Source: Paulinella micropora | Lineage: Eukaryota; Cercozoa; Imbricatea; Euglyphida | DNA length: 64,000 nucleotides | Reading direction: 5' to 3' | Assembly (NCBI GenBank): GCA_009731375.1 | Contig: BJOX01000001.1 | Location: 371,468-435,467 of the forward strand | In this document: one piece after another, positions 1 to 13,619 of the stretch | Numbering within the stretch: the first letter of the stretch is position 1 | How the letters are laid out: the number at the start of each line of letters is the position of its first letter | Translations under genes and position numbers: made by a program | Notes under the pieces: generated by a model | Database searches by the model: none | Seen by the model: only the letters and a program-made list of their open reading frames with translations | Told to the model about the DNA's origin: nothing

Positions 1-40
<40 letters not shown>

Positions 41-147
41 CTTGTTTTTTTTTCTTCTTCTTCCTTTCTTTCTTGTTGTCCTCTTTTCTCTCTTTCTCCT
101 TTTTCTCTTTTTCCCTCTTGTGTCGTCCTTTTTTTTCTCTTTCCTGG

Positions 148-332
148 AGCCTTCTGTTGAACCTTAGTTCCAGCTTTTCCATTTGAGCTTGTACTGTTGT
201 TCTTTGGAACCAGATCTCTTTTGATTTAAGCTATTCTTTATGTTCTTCTTTATCTTTTGTTCTTCTTTTGTTTCCTCTTTTTCTTTCCTCATTAAAACTT
301 CCTTACTGTAAATATATGTATATATAAACATT
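148..332 (+). repeat. Retroposon 3'-tail repeat, copy 1
   Basis: A T-rich stretch carries the phrase 'ctgttgaaccttagttcca', then 'gagcttgtactgttgttc', and ends in 'ccttgcttactgtaaa'. The same phrases recur at 1408-1475, 3884-4082 and 4133-4222. A shared 3' block that ends next to A-rich sequence suggests the 3' end of a retroposon family. No protein is visible in it. Confidence 0.5.
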
Positions 333-351
333 TAACCTTGCTTACTGTAAA

Positions 352-770
<419 letters not shown>

Positions 771-1407
771 GTGTACATGTATTTATGTGTATTATATATA
801 TGTATACATGTGTATGTGCATATATATCTATATTCTTTACATATGTATATATGTTAACGTTGTATGTATGTGGTTGTATTTATATTTATTTTGCACATAT
901 GATTGTGTGCTTGCGGTGGGCTTTGTAGGGGAGGGAGGCATGTCTTGGCCTACAATGGTAGTGAGATTAGTATGTCTCGGGTATGTGGTCCGATTCAATG
1001 GTCTACATGCCCGAGACCTGCTAAGCTCTTCTTCCTTGTATGAGCCTTACGTGCATCCTTCCCCTCCATAAGTTCTCATAATCACTAGGGGGGTCTAGGA
1101 TCCAGGCAACTAAACGCTTCGGACATTTAGACGATTATATGACCAGCTTCTTACCTGCGATATATCGATCTTCTACTATTTGAGCCTTCGCATGTTTCAT
1201 CCTTTCCTCATATGTCTCCTTGTGCTCTTTGCTTGTTTGCCTGCTCCTGTTTTTCTTTGCTATTGCTTTTGTTTTCATTAGCCTATATTTTGTCTCTGTT
1301 TGCTCTCTTTTCTACTTTGACTCATTTTATTATTGAGTTTACTACAAGTTCAACACACTAATAATTAAAATTCTAAGTTGAGGAGGAAAAAAAAATATTA
1401 TTCTTTC

Positions 1408-1475
1408 CAGGAGCTTTCTGTTGAACCTTAGTTCCAGATTTCCTTATGAGCTTGTACTGTTGTTCCTTGGACATA
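1408..1475 (+). repeat. Retroposon 3'-tail repeat, copy 2 (partial)
   Basis: It contains the phrases 'ccaggagctttctgttgaac' and 'gagcttgtactgttgttcc' shared with the copies at 148, 3884 and 4133. It lacks the terminal 'cattaaaccttgcttactgt' part and runs into the 409-bp repeat that begins at 1527. Confidence 0.5.
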
Positions 1476-1526
1476 TTTGAGGGAAATCCCGATGAAAAAA
1501 CTAGTCATACTTGCTAAACAGAGTTC

Positions 1527-1935
1527 CAGCCCAATGGCCTCAAGGCGTTAAATTGTGACGCCAACTCATAACCCTTTGGTGGTAGATGCTGGGGAGGAGG
1601 GTCGTTGCGCGCGTAAAAGATCTTAAACTCCGCATATGCTGGTTGATAGCCCAGGACCCAGCAGACACCAGATTGTTATGGGTGGGGTTTCGAGGCAGCT
1701 CTAGCAACCGCGCTTGGTGTATGCACTTGCACATTCGGTGACGTCTTGCAAGAGGTTGCTGGGACTGCGGAATAACCTCGGCTTAGTGCAGTCTTGCCCT
1801 CAGGAGCTCCATCGGTGGCCCCGATCATCAGGCGAGAGACTGACACGGGGGGGTGGAGGACCTCGAACAAGGGTATTGGAGGCTTATGTCCGTTGAGGAT
1901 ATGCCATTAGCTGCATCAGTACGCCTCAGATATAG
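1527..1935 (+). repeat. 409-bp interspersed repeat, copy 1
   Basis: This stretch begins 'cagcccaatggcctcaaggc' and ends at 'cagatatag', where an (ATT)n array starts. An inverted copy lies at 38211-38620, with identical stretches of many tens of bases. Short open frames match between the copies only because the DNA is nearly identical. I recognise no transposase or reverse transcriptase and treat it as a non-coding mobile repeat of unknown class. Confidence 0.8.
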
Positions 1936-1952
1936 TATTATTATTATTATTA

Positions 1953-2006
<54 letters not shown>

Positions 2007-2026
2007 CTTATTATTACTATTATTTT

Positions 2027-2271
2027 GGACACCGTGATAGCCCAGTGGTCAAGTTCTACCATCTGGGCCCTGTCGCCAGTTCGATTCCCGTCGGTGCCAC
2101 CAGTATTTTCATTGAACATACCGGTCCGTCNNNNNNNNNNNNNNNNNNNNNNNNNNNNNNNNNNNNNNNNNNNNNNNNNNNNNNNNNNNNNNNNNNNNNN
2201 NNNNNNNNNNNNNNNNNNNNNNNNNNNNNNNNNNNNNNNNNGAAATGCATCAGCCATTGACAGAGAAGCAC
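2027..2271 (+). mobile_element. tRNA-derived SINE-like element, copy 1 (N gap inside)
   Basis: The head carries an A box (TAGCCCAGTGG) and a B box (AGTTCGATTCC), the two internal RNA polymerase III promoter elements of tRNA genes. The tail ends 'gacagagaagcactatt' and merges with (ATT)n. A 111-N gap (2131-2241) hides the middle. (ATT)n flanks both sides, as in the other copies. Confidence 0.75.
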
Positions 2272-2351
2272 TATTACTATTATTATTTTTTTAATCTTTA
2301 TTATTCCTTTTACCTTTATTATTTTTATCATTATTTATATTATATTTATCC

Positions 2352-2429
<78 letters not shown>

Positions 2430-2431
2430 GT

Positions 2432-2670
2432 GGCACCGCGATAGCCCAGTGGTTAAGGTCTACCATCTGGGACCTGTCGCCAGTTCGATTCCCGTCGGTG
2501 CCAGTATTTTCAAAGGATATTTTCTTTGAAAGTATTGGTCTGTCTGGAAGGCTTGGAGCTGCCTTGCGGGGGTGTCAGTAGAGCCTATCGTCAAATCTTC
2601 GTACTCCCCTCGCGGGTGAGACGATGGAGGCACATGTGCAGAAATGCATTCGCCATTGACAGAGAAGCAC
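2432..2670 (+). mobile_element. tRNA-derived SINE-like element, copy 2 (complete)
   Basis: This is the best complete copy, about 240 bp. The first seven bases GGCACCG pair with CGGTGCC at the end of the tRNA-like head, giving a 7-bp acceptor-like stem. The A box TAGCCCAGTGG and B box AGTTCGATTCC are intact. The T stem pairs poorly and there are extra bases before the A box, so this is a tRNA-derived head and not a working tRNA gene. A tRNA-unrelated body follows, ending 'gagaagcactatt' and running into (ATT)n. Confidence 0.8.
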
Positions 2671-2719
<49 letters not shown>

Positions 2720-2727
2720 TTTATAGT

Positions 2728-2967
2728 GGCACCGCGATAGCCCAGTGGTTAAGGTCTACCATCTGGGACCTGTCGCCAGTTCGATTCCCGTCGGGGCCAG
2801 TATTTTCAAAGGATATTTTCTTTGAAAATAATGGTCTGTCTGGAAGGCTTGGAGCTGCCTTGCGGGGGTGTCAGTAGAGCCTATCGTCAAATCTTCGTAC
2901 TCCCCTCGCGGGTGAGACGATGGAGGCACATGTGCAGAAATGCATTCGCCATTGACTGAGAAGCACT
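2728..2967 (+). mobile_element. tRNA-derived SINE-like element, copy 3
   Basis: It is nearly identical to the copy at 2432, including both promoter boxes and the tail phrase 'gagaagcactatt'. It follows that copy after about 57 bp of (ATT)n in the same orientation, giving a head-to-tail series in which the trinucleotide array forms the spacers. Confidence 0.8.
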
Positions 2968-3883
2968 ATTATTATTATTATTATTATATTATTATTATTA
3001 TTATCATTATTATTATTACTTTTATTATATATCTTTACAGTTATTTTTATCTTTGTTTTTTTAATATTTTTTGTTCTTTATATTTTATTACTATTATTCC
3101 CTTTTTTAATTTGTTCCTTCCTTTCTCTCTTGTTCTGTTTCCTTTTCGTTTTTCTGATTTTCTGCTGCCTGTTAAGTTTGGGTTTGTTCTAGCATGGCTC
3201 ACCTGTATGTTTATGGTTGTAGCTTGTGGAGTTTCTTCTGGTCTATGAGGGTGGTGGGGTGCGGAGTGGTTTGGCTCGACTTGCTTGAGGCTGCATGTCT
3301 GTGAGGTTGCCAGGCTTGGGCCTGTCCTTATGGATATTGCAGCACTCGGCATAATCGCGTCGCGACTACGCCACGTCGAGCCTTACTACGCTCTGCACAC
3401 CACCCTCCTGGCTACGATAGCCTCCGGGTGCAAGTGAATTGCGTTAGGTGCTGCAGTTTCCTTAAGGGCTGTCTCACTGACTGTCAATTGATCTCAGTCT
3501 TACCTACTCTGGCGCTTTCCATTCTTACATTCTAGTTCATTATCGTCTCCCCTGCTACTGTCTGGCCTTGTGTTCGTTTGTTTGTTTGTTTTGCTTTTTT
3601 GTGCTTGTTGCTGCCTCTTTTGTTGTCTTTTTGTTTTGTTTTTGTTTTGTTTTTGTCTCTTTTGTTCTGGTTGTTTGTTTCTTTCTTTTGTTTGTCTTGT
3701 TCTTTGTTCCTTTTCTCTTTTTTTTTCTTCTTTTTTCCTGTTTTCCTTCTTTTTTCCTGTTTTCCTTCTTTACTGGTTTTGTTCTTCTATCTTGTTTTCC
3801 TCGCTTTTTCTTTATCCCTTTTTCCTTTCTTTCTTTCTATATATCTTTTCCCTCTTTCTTGCCCCTTCTATATTACTCTTTCC

Positions 3884-4082
3884 AGGAGCTTTCTGTTGAA
3901 CCTTAGTTCCAGATTTCCTTGTGAGCTTGTACTGTCGTTCCTTGGAACCAGAATTCATTTGAATTAGGCTCTTCTTCATTTTTCTTTCGTCTTTTTCTCA
4001 TTAAACCTTAAAAAAATTATATTTGAATTAGGCTCTTCTTCATTTTTCTTTCGTCTTTTTCTCATTAAACCTTGCTTACTGT
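3884..4082 (+). repeat. Retroposon 3'-tail repeat, copy 3, with A-rich end
   Basis: This is the most complete tail: 'ccaggagctttctgttgaac' to 'cattaaaccttgcttactgt', followed by an A-rich tract to about 4132. Within it, 'ttgaattaggctcttcttca' to 'cattaaacctt' is duplicated (about 3958 and 4024). Upstream, 3230-3560 is unique sequence and 3560-3880 is T-rich with no supportable gene. Confidence 0.55.
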
Positions 4083-4132
4083 AAAAAAAAAATAAAAAAA
4101 AATAATAAAAAATAAAAAAAAAATTAAAAAAA

Positions 4133-4222
4133 AAACTGTTGTTCCTTGGAACCAGATTTCTTTTGAATTAAGCTCTTCTTTATTTTTCTCTCGTCTCTTT
4201 CTCATTAAACCTTGCTTACTGT
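4133..4222 (+). repeat. Retroposon 3'-tail repeat, copy 4
   Basis: It has 'ctgttgttccttggaaccag' and ends 'ccttgcttactgta' followed by poly-A and a 10-N gap (4285-4294). It directly follows the A-rich tail of copy 3, as if a second element inserted into or next to that tail. Confidence 0.5.
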
Positions 4223-4237
4223 ATTATTTAAAAAAAT

Positions 4238-4280
<43 letters not shown>

Positions 4281-4294
4281 AAAANNNNNNNNNN

Positions 4295-4740
4295 GAAAGG
4301 ACGATTCACAAAGGGAGAGACGAATGGTGCTGCAGCTGTTATGACTATTACAACAATAAAAACGACGACCTCTGTCGATCGTCCCAACCCTCAGGGCTGG
4401 GTTGGTGTGCTTCACGGTGCGATATAGCGGATACAGTAAGCACAACAAAAAAAAGGAAGGAGCGTAGAACCTTCCTTTTTGCGTTTTATTTGGATCAGGA
4501 TCACTCTAATGTTCAGGCCGGGAAGCTATGCGGTCCGCAACATTTTTGTCGCGATCGGTGGCAGAAATTAAATGAACCCTTTGAGTCCTTTCTAAATCAA
4601 CTTTTCCATCTTTCCTTAGAGGAACGGGGTGGAGGAAGGGGAGGGGAGGCGCTCATACAAGGGCTTGGAAATTTAAGTTTTTTTCGAATGGTAGTAGGGG
4701 GACTATTTGCCATGTACGCACATTACTCCAGCCTACATAC
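4295..4740. other. Unique sequence, no gene recognised
   Basis: About 440 bp of non-repetitive sequence lies between a poly-A/N gap and the (CATA)n block. The longest open frame, 4490-4765 on the plus strand, has no recognisable motif and runs into the microsatellite. I cannot assign a function. Confidence 0.5.
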
Positions 4741-4829
4741 ATATGTTACATACATACAAACATAAGTACTAACATACATACGAGTCTCTCATACGTACTC
4801 ATACATACATACATACATACATACATACA

Positions 4830-4861
<32 letters not shown>

Positions 4862-5187
4862 CTTGGGCATATGTACATACATACAGACATACATATGTAT
4901 GTACATACATACATACATACATACATATGTTACATACATACATACAAGTACTCATACATATGTACATACATACATAAATACATACATACATACATACCTA
5001 CAAACATAAATACATACATAACATACATACATACATACATACATACATATGTCATAAATACATACATACTTACATACATACATACATACATACAGGAGTC
5101 TCATACATACATTCATACATACATACAAACAAACATACATACATACATATATCCATCCATACATACATGCATGCATACATGCATGCA

Positions 5188-5218
<31 letters not shown>

Positions 5219-5479
5219 GTTTACATACATACATACATACATACATAATATACATACATACATACATACATACATACATACACACATGCACACACATACA
5301 TACATACATACAATGTGCATACATACATACATACATACATACATACATACATACATTACATACATACATACATACAATGTGCATACATACATACATACAT
5401 ACATACATACATACATACATGCATGCATGCATGCATACATACATACATACATAGATACATAGATACATACATACATACA

Positions 5480-5510
<31 letters not shown>

Positions 5511-6016
5511 GCAACATACATACATACATACATACATAAATACATGCATGCATGCATGCATGCATGCATACATACAACATACATACATACATACATAACA
5601 TAACATAACATAACATAACAATATAACGTAACATAACATAACATAACATAAGATAACATAACATAACATAACATAACATAACATACATACACATGTACAT
5701 ACACACATACGTACATACATACATACATACATACATACATACATACATGCATACATACATACATACATACATACATTACATACATACATACATACATATA
5801 TACATACATACATACATACATACATACATACATGCATGCATGCATACATGCATACATACATACATACATACATACATACATGCATACATACATATATACA
5901 TATAAACACACATACATGCATACATGTACATATATACATACATGCATACATATACATATATACACACGTACGTTCATACGTACATGCATACGTGCATACA
6001 TGCATGCATACATACA

Positions 6017-6048
<32 letters not shown>

Positions 6049-7712
6049 CATATACACACGCACGTTCATACGTACATGCGTACATACGTGCATACATGCA
6101 TACATACGTACCATACATACATACATACATACATACATGCATACATACATACATACATACATGCATACATACATGCATACATATACATACATACATAAAT
6201 ACATACATACATACATACATACATACATACACATACATACATACATACATACATACATACATACATGCATACATGCATACATGCATGCATGCATACATAC
6301 ATACATACATACGTACGTACGTACGTTCATACGTACATACATGCATACCTAGATACCTAGACACCTACATACCTACATACCTAGATACATACCTAGATAC
6401 ATACATACATACATACATGCATACATACATACATACATGCATACATGCATGCATGCATACAAACATACATACATACATAAATACATACATGCATACATAC
6501 ATACATACATACATACATGCATACATACATACGTACATACGTACATACGTACGTACATACATACATACATACATACATACATACATACATACATACATGC
6601 ATGCATGCATGCATACATACATACATTACACACGTATGTATGTATGTATGTATGTATGTATGTGTGTATATGTGTGTGTGTATTTTCCTGATGCCTGCGT
6701 GCTGGCGGCGCCGTCCAGCACCTAATTACATACATAATGGCATGAGGAAGTTGGACGAAGAGGGGAAGGGAGGGAGGGCTTGGAGTTGGTTGGGGGTGAT
6801 TACATACATTACACACATAACATACATGCATGCGTTATATACATATACATACATACATATACATACACACATATACATACATACATATACATACATACAC
6901 ACACACATACATACATACATACATACATACATACATACATACATTCATGCATACATACATACATACATAGATACATGCACAATACATACATACATGCATA
7001 AATACATACATACATACATACATACACGTACATACATACATACATACAGACAGACAGACATACATACAGACATACATCCATGCATACATGCATACATACA
7101 TACATACATACATACATACATACACATACATACATAGATACATGCATACATACATACATACATACATACATGCATACATACATACGTACCTACTTACGTA
7201 GGTACGTACATACGTACATACATACATGCATACATACAATCATACATACAATCATACATACATACATACATACATACATACGTACGGACGAACCTACGTG
7301 CGTTACGTACGTACGTACATACATACATACATACATACATACATACATACATACATACATACATGCATGCATACATACATACATACATGCATGCATTCAT
7401 ACATACATACATAAAGTACTGATACATTCATACATGCATGCATGCATGCATACATACATACATACATACATACATACATACATACATGCATACATACATA
7501 CACACTTACACACATACATACATACATACGTACGTACCTACATACATACATACATACATACATACATACAGACATACATACATACATACATACATACATA
7601 CATACATACTGTGACATACATACATACATACATACATACATACATACATACATACATACGTACATACGTACATACGTACATACATACATACATTTATACA
7701 TTCATACGTACA
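4741..7712. repeat. About 3 kb of (CATA)n tetranucleotide array
   Basis: This is an almost continuous CATA/TATG array with point variants (CATG, CGTA, CACA, TAGA) and a (CATAA)n pentanucleotide patch at about 5596-5685. Long open frames on both strands exist only because a 4-bp unit gives a periodic 12-bp, four-codon pattern without stops. They are not genes. The only non-repeat interruption is about 6683-6800, which holds no recognised gene. At 6640-6670 the unit appears on the opposite strand as TATG. Confidence 0.95.
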
Positions 7713-7998
7713 TAAATTAATATATGCGGCTGTTTCTATTGAATTTTGCTAAAGGGTAAATTCGAATTCCGCCCGAATTTTTAATAAATATCTTCTTCCA
7801 ATGAATTTCGTCCTGATTGGCAGGGAGAGCGGGTCAAAGAAATTTTTTGATGTGCATGTATATACGTTATATGTCAGCATATGCATTATTATATTTTAGT
7901 TTTTGCTGCAAGATGTGCTTGTTAGTGTAATTGGAAGGGGTAGGAGATATGAGCGGAGGAGAGGTAGAAAATTCATATTTGCGATTGCAGGTGTAAGT
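7713..7998 (+). other. 5' flank of the methyltransferase-GH125 gene
   Basis: This is unique AT-rich sequence between the (CATA)n block and the first proposed coding exon. A pyrimidine-poor 'gattgcag' at 7983-7990 just before the chosen ATG could be a 3' splice site of a 5'-UTR intron. I see no convincing TATA box or other promoter element. Confidence 0.35.
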
Positions 7999-8495
7999 AT
8001 GCTCTCACTGTATGGGCTGCGGTGGTTGCTGCGCGGTCTGGGCGTGCTGCTCGTGCTGCTCGGCGCGCCTTCCTCGCACAGCAGCCCGCATGTCGACTGC
8101 CTCACCTGGCAGCCCAATCCCAGCGTGTGGCAGGACGATGATGAGGAACACAGTGGCACGTTTGCTGCCTTGCGCGCGCTGCCCATGCCTGAGGTAGCAC
8201 CGTGTAGGCTGAGCGCAAACACTTATCACAAAATTTTCTCCTGAGTTCCGGCAATGATTCAGCGCTAATTTTTGGAAACTCTCATGCAAAATGCACCAAC
8301 GCCTTCTTATGAAGAACGGAAAAGGATACGGACAGACAGACAGACACACACACAGGCAGAGACAGAGACAGGAAGAGACAGAGACGCAGATAAACAGACA
8401 CAGACAGACAGAGGTGATGGTGATAGTGAGGGTGGTTGTGTGTGTGAGTGTGTTTGGGGAGGGGGGGGGGGGGGGGGAAGAGAGAGAGAGATATT

Positions 8496-8585
<90 letters not shown>

Positions 8586-8672
8586 GACAGACAGACAGAT
8601 ATATATATATATACATAGAGAGAGAGAGATAGATAGAGAGAGAGAGATAGACATACAAAGAAACACAGACAC

Positions 8673-8730
<58 letters not shown>

Positions 8731-8781
8731 GTAGGTAGGTAGGTAGGTAGATGTAGGTAGGTAGGTAGGTAGGTAGGTAGG

Positions 8782-8830
<49 letters not shown>

Positions 8831-9598
8831 GAGATGTCGCAAAGGAATGTAGTCCTTGCAAAGGAACGCAGTTTCACATCAAACAATAATTTGTGTACTG
8901 TGCATGTGTCCGGGATGGGAATCACGGGTAGACTGTGTTCTGGAAAAAGAAGAGGAGGAAGGACGTTGAAGAAAAAGGCAATCTAGGAATGGAGAGTGGG
9001 AGGATAAGGAAGAAGAGAAAGAAAAGGAAGCCGTTAGTCCAAGTGTTTTGAGCACCGTAAGCTTGCGCAAGCTACAATGATGACATTGTATGAGGCCTAA
9101 ACCCCCGCAGGGACCTAGCCCGGGCTATGCAACACTGGACGGCTATGATGGAATGCAGTCACCAATACGGACTAGAGGAAGATTAGTCCAATTTTTGACT
9201 GCACAGGAGCGATAAATCGCAAAAGAGCAACGAGCTACGCAGGAGGATAGCTTGAAGCAAAGGGATTTGGATTGGGGATGGGAAAAACCCAAGGCGCGGA
9301 AACATCGATGAACAGAGAACGATACCATGCCGCGAGCCCCGCATTCGATTGGTCGAAGGTGGCAGGTCCATCCGTTGTCCTCGATTTGAGATTTGAGCTT
9401 GTTGTATCGGTTGGTCTTGTAGGCTCGTGCGTCAAGGATGTTTTCCTCGACCGGGCACGTTAGCTCGATCAGAATACATATCTTGGTAGACAGTGACCAG
9501 ACAACGATATCGGGGCGGAGGTCAGTGACACAAATGTGGACAGGAAAGGCTTGCTCAGAACCGGTGTATTGGGTTTGGAGTTGCCAATCGTTTGCAGT

Positions 9599-9662
<64 letters not shown>

Positions 9663-9860
9663 TAGATAGATAAATAGATAGATACAAAAAATACATACAT
9701 GCATACATACATACATACAGCATACATTGCATACATTGCATACATCGCATACATCGCATACATACCATACATGCGTACACATAAACACATAAACACATAC
9801 AAACACATACGAAAAACACACAAACACATACACATGCACACAAACTGTTCCTCTCTCTCG

Positions 9861-9893
<33 letters not shown>

Positions 9894-9904
9894 TTTTCTT
9901 TCTA

Positions 9905-9940
<36 letters not shown>

Positions 9941-10293
9941 TTATATATATATATACATATATATATGTACATGTATATATATAATATTTTATATTATATA
10001 TATATATAGATAATATAAAATATTATATATATATATATAAATATATATATATATACATATATATATATTATATATATATATATAGAGAGAGAGAGAAACA
10101 GTGTGTGTACGTGTGTATGTGTTTGTATGTGTGTGTGTGTATTTGTTTGTATGTGTATGTATGTGTTTGTATGTGTTTATGTGTCTATGTGTACGCATTT
10201 ATGGTATGTATGTAATGTATGTAATGTATGTACGTATGTATGTATGTATGTATGTATGTATCTATGTGTGTATGTGTATGTATGTATGTATTG

Positions 10294-10344
<51 letters not shown>

Positions 10345-10379
10345 ATATCTATCTATCTACCTATCTATCTATCTGTCTG

Positions 10380-10419
<40 letters not shown>

Positions 10420-10436
10420 CTTACCTACCTATCTAC

Positions 10437-10482
<46 letters not shown>

Positions 10483-11140
10483 CCTTCCGTGCAAACATCA
10501 CGGCTTAGCTGGGCATCGCGTTAATACTTTACCCACAGACTTCCTTGGTTGACGAAATCAGAAGCTCCTTTTTTCTGACATTAGTCGATATTTCATCAGT
10601 TGATCTCATCACTTAATCCACGGAGTGAACCAAGGCCACTTGAGGTGTCACTGACCCTCCCTTGGGCTTGGTTTTTTGAAATGGGTGCCATCTGTCGACA
10701 GACAGAGAACTAGGGGATGGTGTGGGTGTGCTGGGCCCGTGGTGGGGTGCCTTATGTGTGCCTAGCCATACGCCTATAAGTCACATGCCGAAATAGCGAC
10801 GGGAAGCACAATCCTGTTCCCTCAGGGTGCCCTTTCTCGCTTGTTGAGCCCGGAATAAAACCCACAGTGCTCTGTCGGTTTATACTAGACTGTCGAACAG
10901 TCTCGAAACTCCATCTGCTTACTGGGTCCTCTGTAATGGAGGTGGGAGCTCGTTCTGCAAGGGGCCCTTATGGAACGAGCCCTGGCCCCGCCTGGTACTA
11001 GGGAGCTTTGGTATTGCCTGTATCAGTCCCTTCCGTGCAAACATCACGGCTTAGCTGGGCATCGGGTTAATACTTTACCCACAGACTTCCTTGGTTGACG
11101 AAATCAGAAGCTCCTTTTTTCTGACATTAGTCGATATTTC

Positions 11141-11208
<68 letters not shown>

Positions 11209-11632
11209 GTGTGTATGACTGTATGTATCAGTGTGTGTGTGTGAGTGTGGACGAGGTCCAATGCGCATGTAGTAAGTCGTGAGTTACGAATGGAGTGGTG
11301 AGTGAGGGATGTGTGGCACATGGCATGTGTGCAGGGCACGCCGGCAGGCAGCGATGTGCGGCGCATGGAGTGGGCATTGAAGCTCCGGCAACAGAACAAG
11401 CGCTCAAGTCCTGACTACGAGCGAAAGCAGGCCTCAAGAAGCCAGCCCACCATAGACGTATGTAATGATGCATGCTTGTCTGCGCGCATAAATGTGTGTA
11501 CGCATATATGTGTATATGCATGCATGCATGTATGTATGTATGTATGTATGTATGTATGCATGTATGTATGCATGTATGTATGCATGCATGTATGTATGTA
11601 TGTATGTATGTATGTATGTTTGTATGTATGTT

Positions 11633-11665
<33 letters not shown>

Positions 11666-12623
11666 GTATATATATATACATTATATATGTATATATATAT
11701 ATGTGTGTGTGTGTGTATGTGATCTAATTAGAATGAATGAATGCATGAAGAAGTACGTGTCGCAAGGCTAAGCAAAAGCGTTATGAATTTTCCGCGCTCG
11801 TGCTCGGCCCATGGTTGTGTCCGAAACATGTTTGATGGATCCTTACACCTTAAGTGAACTTTTTGCTTGAGCTTCTACGCAAGCAACCTTAGCTCGAGAT
11901 AGCTGCATATGAAGCGGCTCAAGGGCGTTGTTATTGTTAGTTGCGGCCAGTAACACAGACGATGTGTGTCTGCAGATCCTTGTCAGTGTGGTGGAGGAGC
12001 TGAAGAGGTACAAATCCATACATGCAAGTATAGATATTCTAGATGTGGTACAAATATAGACACGAAAACACATACACACGTATGCATACATACATACATA
12101 CATACATACATGCATGCATATGCATACATATATACATACATATATACATACATACATACATACATACATACATACATACACATATATGCATCCATAGTTC
12201 CATGCATGCATGCATACATACATGTATATATGCATACATACATACATACATACATACGTACGTACGTACATACATACATACATACATACATACATGCATA
12301 CATACATGACGCATGCATGCATGCATACATACATACATACATACTACATACATACATGCATGCATACATAAATAGCATAGATACATACTACGTATATACA
12401 TACTAATAAGCGACTACGTACATGCATTTACAACAAATCAATAACTATGCACATACATACATGCTCCATACACACATGCATTCATACATATATAGAAATA
12501 TAGAAGTGTTCCTAATATTGCGTATATGGATTTATGATTTGTACATACATGCATCCATACATGCATCCATACATACCTCTCCATACATACATACATACAT
12601 ACATACATACATACATACATACA

Positions 12624-12654
<31 letters not shown>

Positions 12655-12701
12655 GTACATACATATATACGTACATCTTTGCTTACTTACTTACTTACTT
12701 G

Positions 12702-12749
<48 letters not shown>

Positions 12750-12940
12750 TTTACTTACTTACATACTTACATGCATACATGCATACATACACACATACAT
12801 ACATACATACCTAGGCGCATAGGGAAACAGACGATCAATTTGTTTAGTTGCGGTTGTTTTGACCCCAGCCTCTTGGAGGTATGAGTGCAATGAAATCAAA
12901 AAATAAAAAATAAAAAATAATGGTGTTAAAGAAGAAAAGT

Positions 12941-12998
<58 letters not shown>

Positions 12999-13003
12999 TG
13001 ATT

Positions 13004-13051
<48 letters not shown>

Positions 13052-13521
13052 TAGGCAGACAGACAGATAGATGATATCATTGTTCAAAAAATTTCAATTG
13101 TGTAATAAATCATGAATTCCGTTGGGGGCTGGACGATGGGTTAGACATTTTCTTTTGCTTGTGTATGTTGAACTTAGGGCTTGAGGAATCAGAAAGATAT
13201 AGTCTACAGCTGCGCAGATATCGCGGCAGAGACTGTCACCGAGCTGCAGCGCCATGGTTATCCCCAAGACTGGCAATTCATGCAGGCTGATGTGGTGGAG
13301 ACTGGACCCGAACGAGCTTATGACTTGGTGGTGGTGCGACATTTGCTAGGTTCAACAACAACAACAACCACCACGACAAGAGCAACAACAGAAAGCGCAA
13401 ACACTGCAAGGCACCAAAGAATTATCAATCAAACAAAATTACAGAACTTCAGAAACAACACAAAACATCATAGTACAACAATAAATACAATCCAACACAG
13501 CAAAATATTGCATAGCACAAG

Positions 13522-13553
<32 letters not shown>

Positions 13554-13588
13554 GCGCACACACTCACACATAGACACGCACACACACT

Positions 13589-13619
<31 letters not shown>

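Noticed and set aside
950-1035. Possible tRNA-like or SINE sequence around 'ggtccgattcaatggtcta'
   Set aside because: It has a weak resemblance to a B box only; no A box at a suitable distance and no second copy in the window.
1676-1870. Conserved 64-codon frame shared by 1676-1870 (-) and 38276-38470 (+)
   Set aside because: The match follows from the near-identical DNA of the 409-bp repeat. There is no domain, and several overlapping frames are equally conserved.
2432-2504. A functional tRNA gene (A box, B box and acceptor-like stem present)
   Set aside because: The T stem does not pair, there are extra bases between the acceptor stem and the A box, no anticodon arm is convincing, and the sequence repeats as a family with a common body. 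It is a SINE head.
4952-6364. Very long open frames made of M, Y, V, C or H, T, I on both strands
   Set aside because: A 4-bp unit read in triplets repeats every four codons without a stop. All six frames are open for this reason and there is no protein signal.
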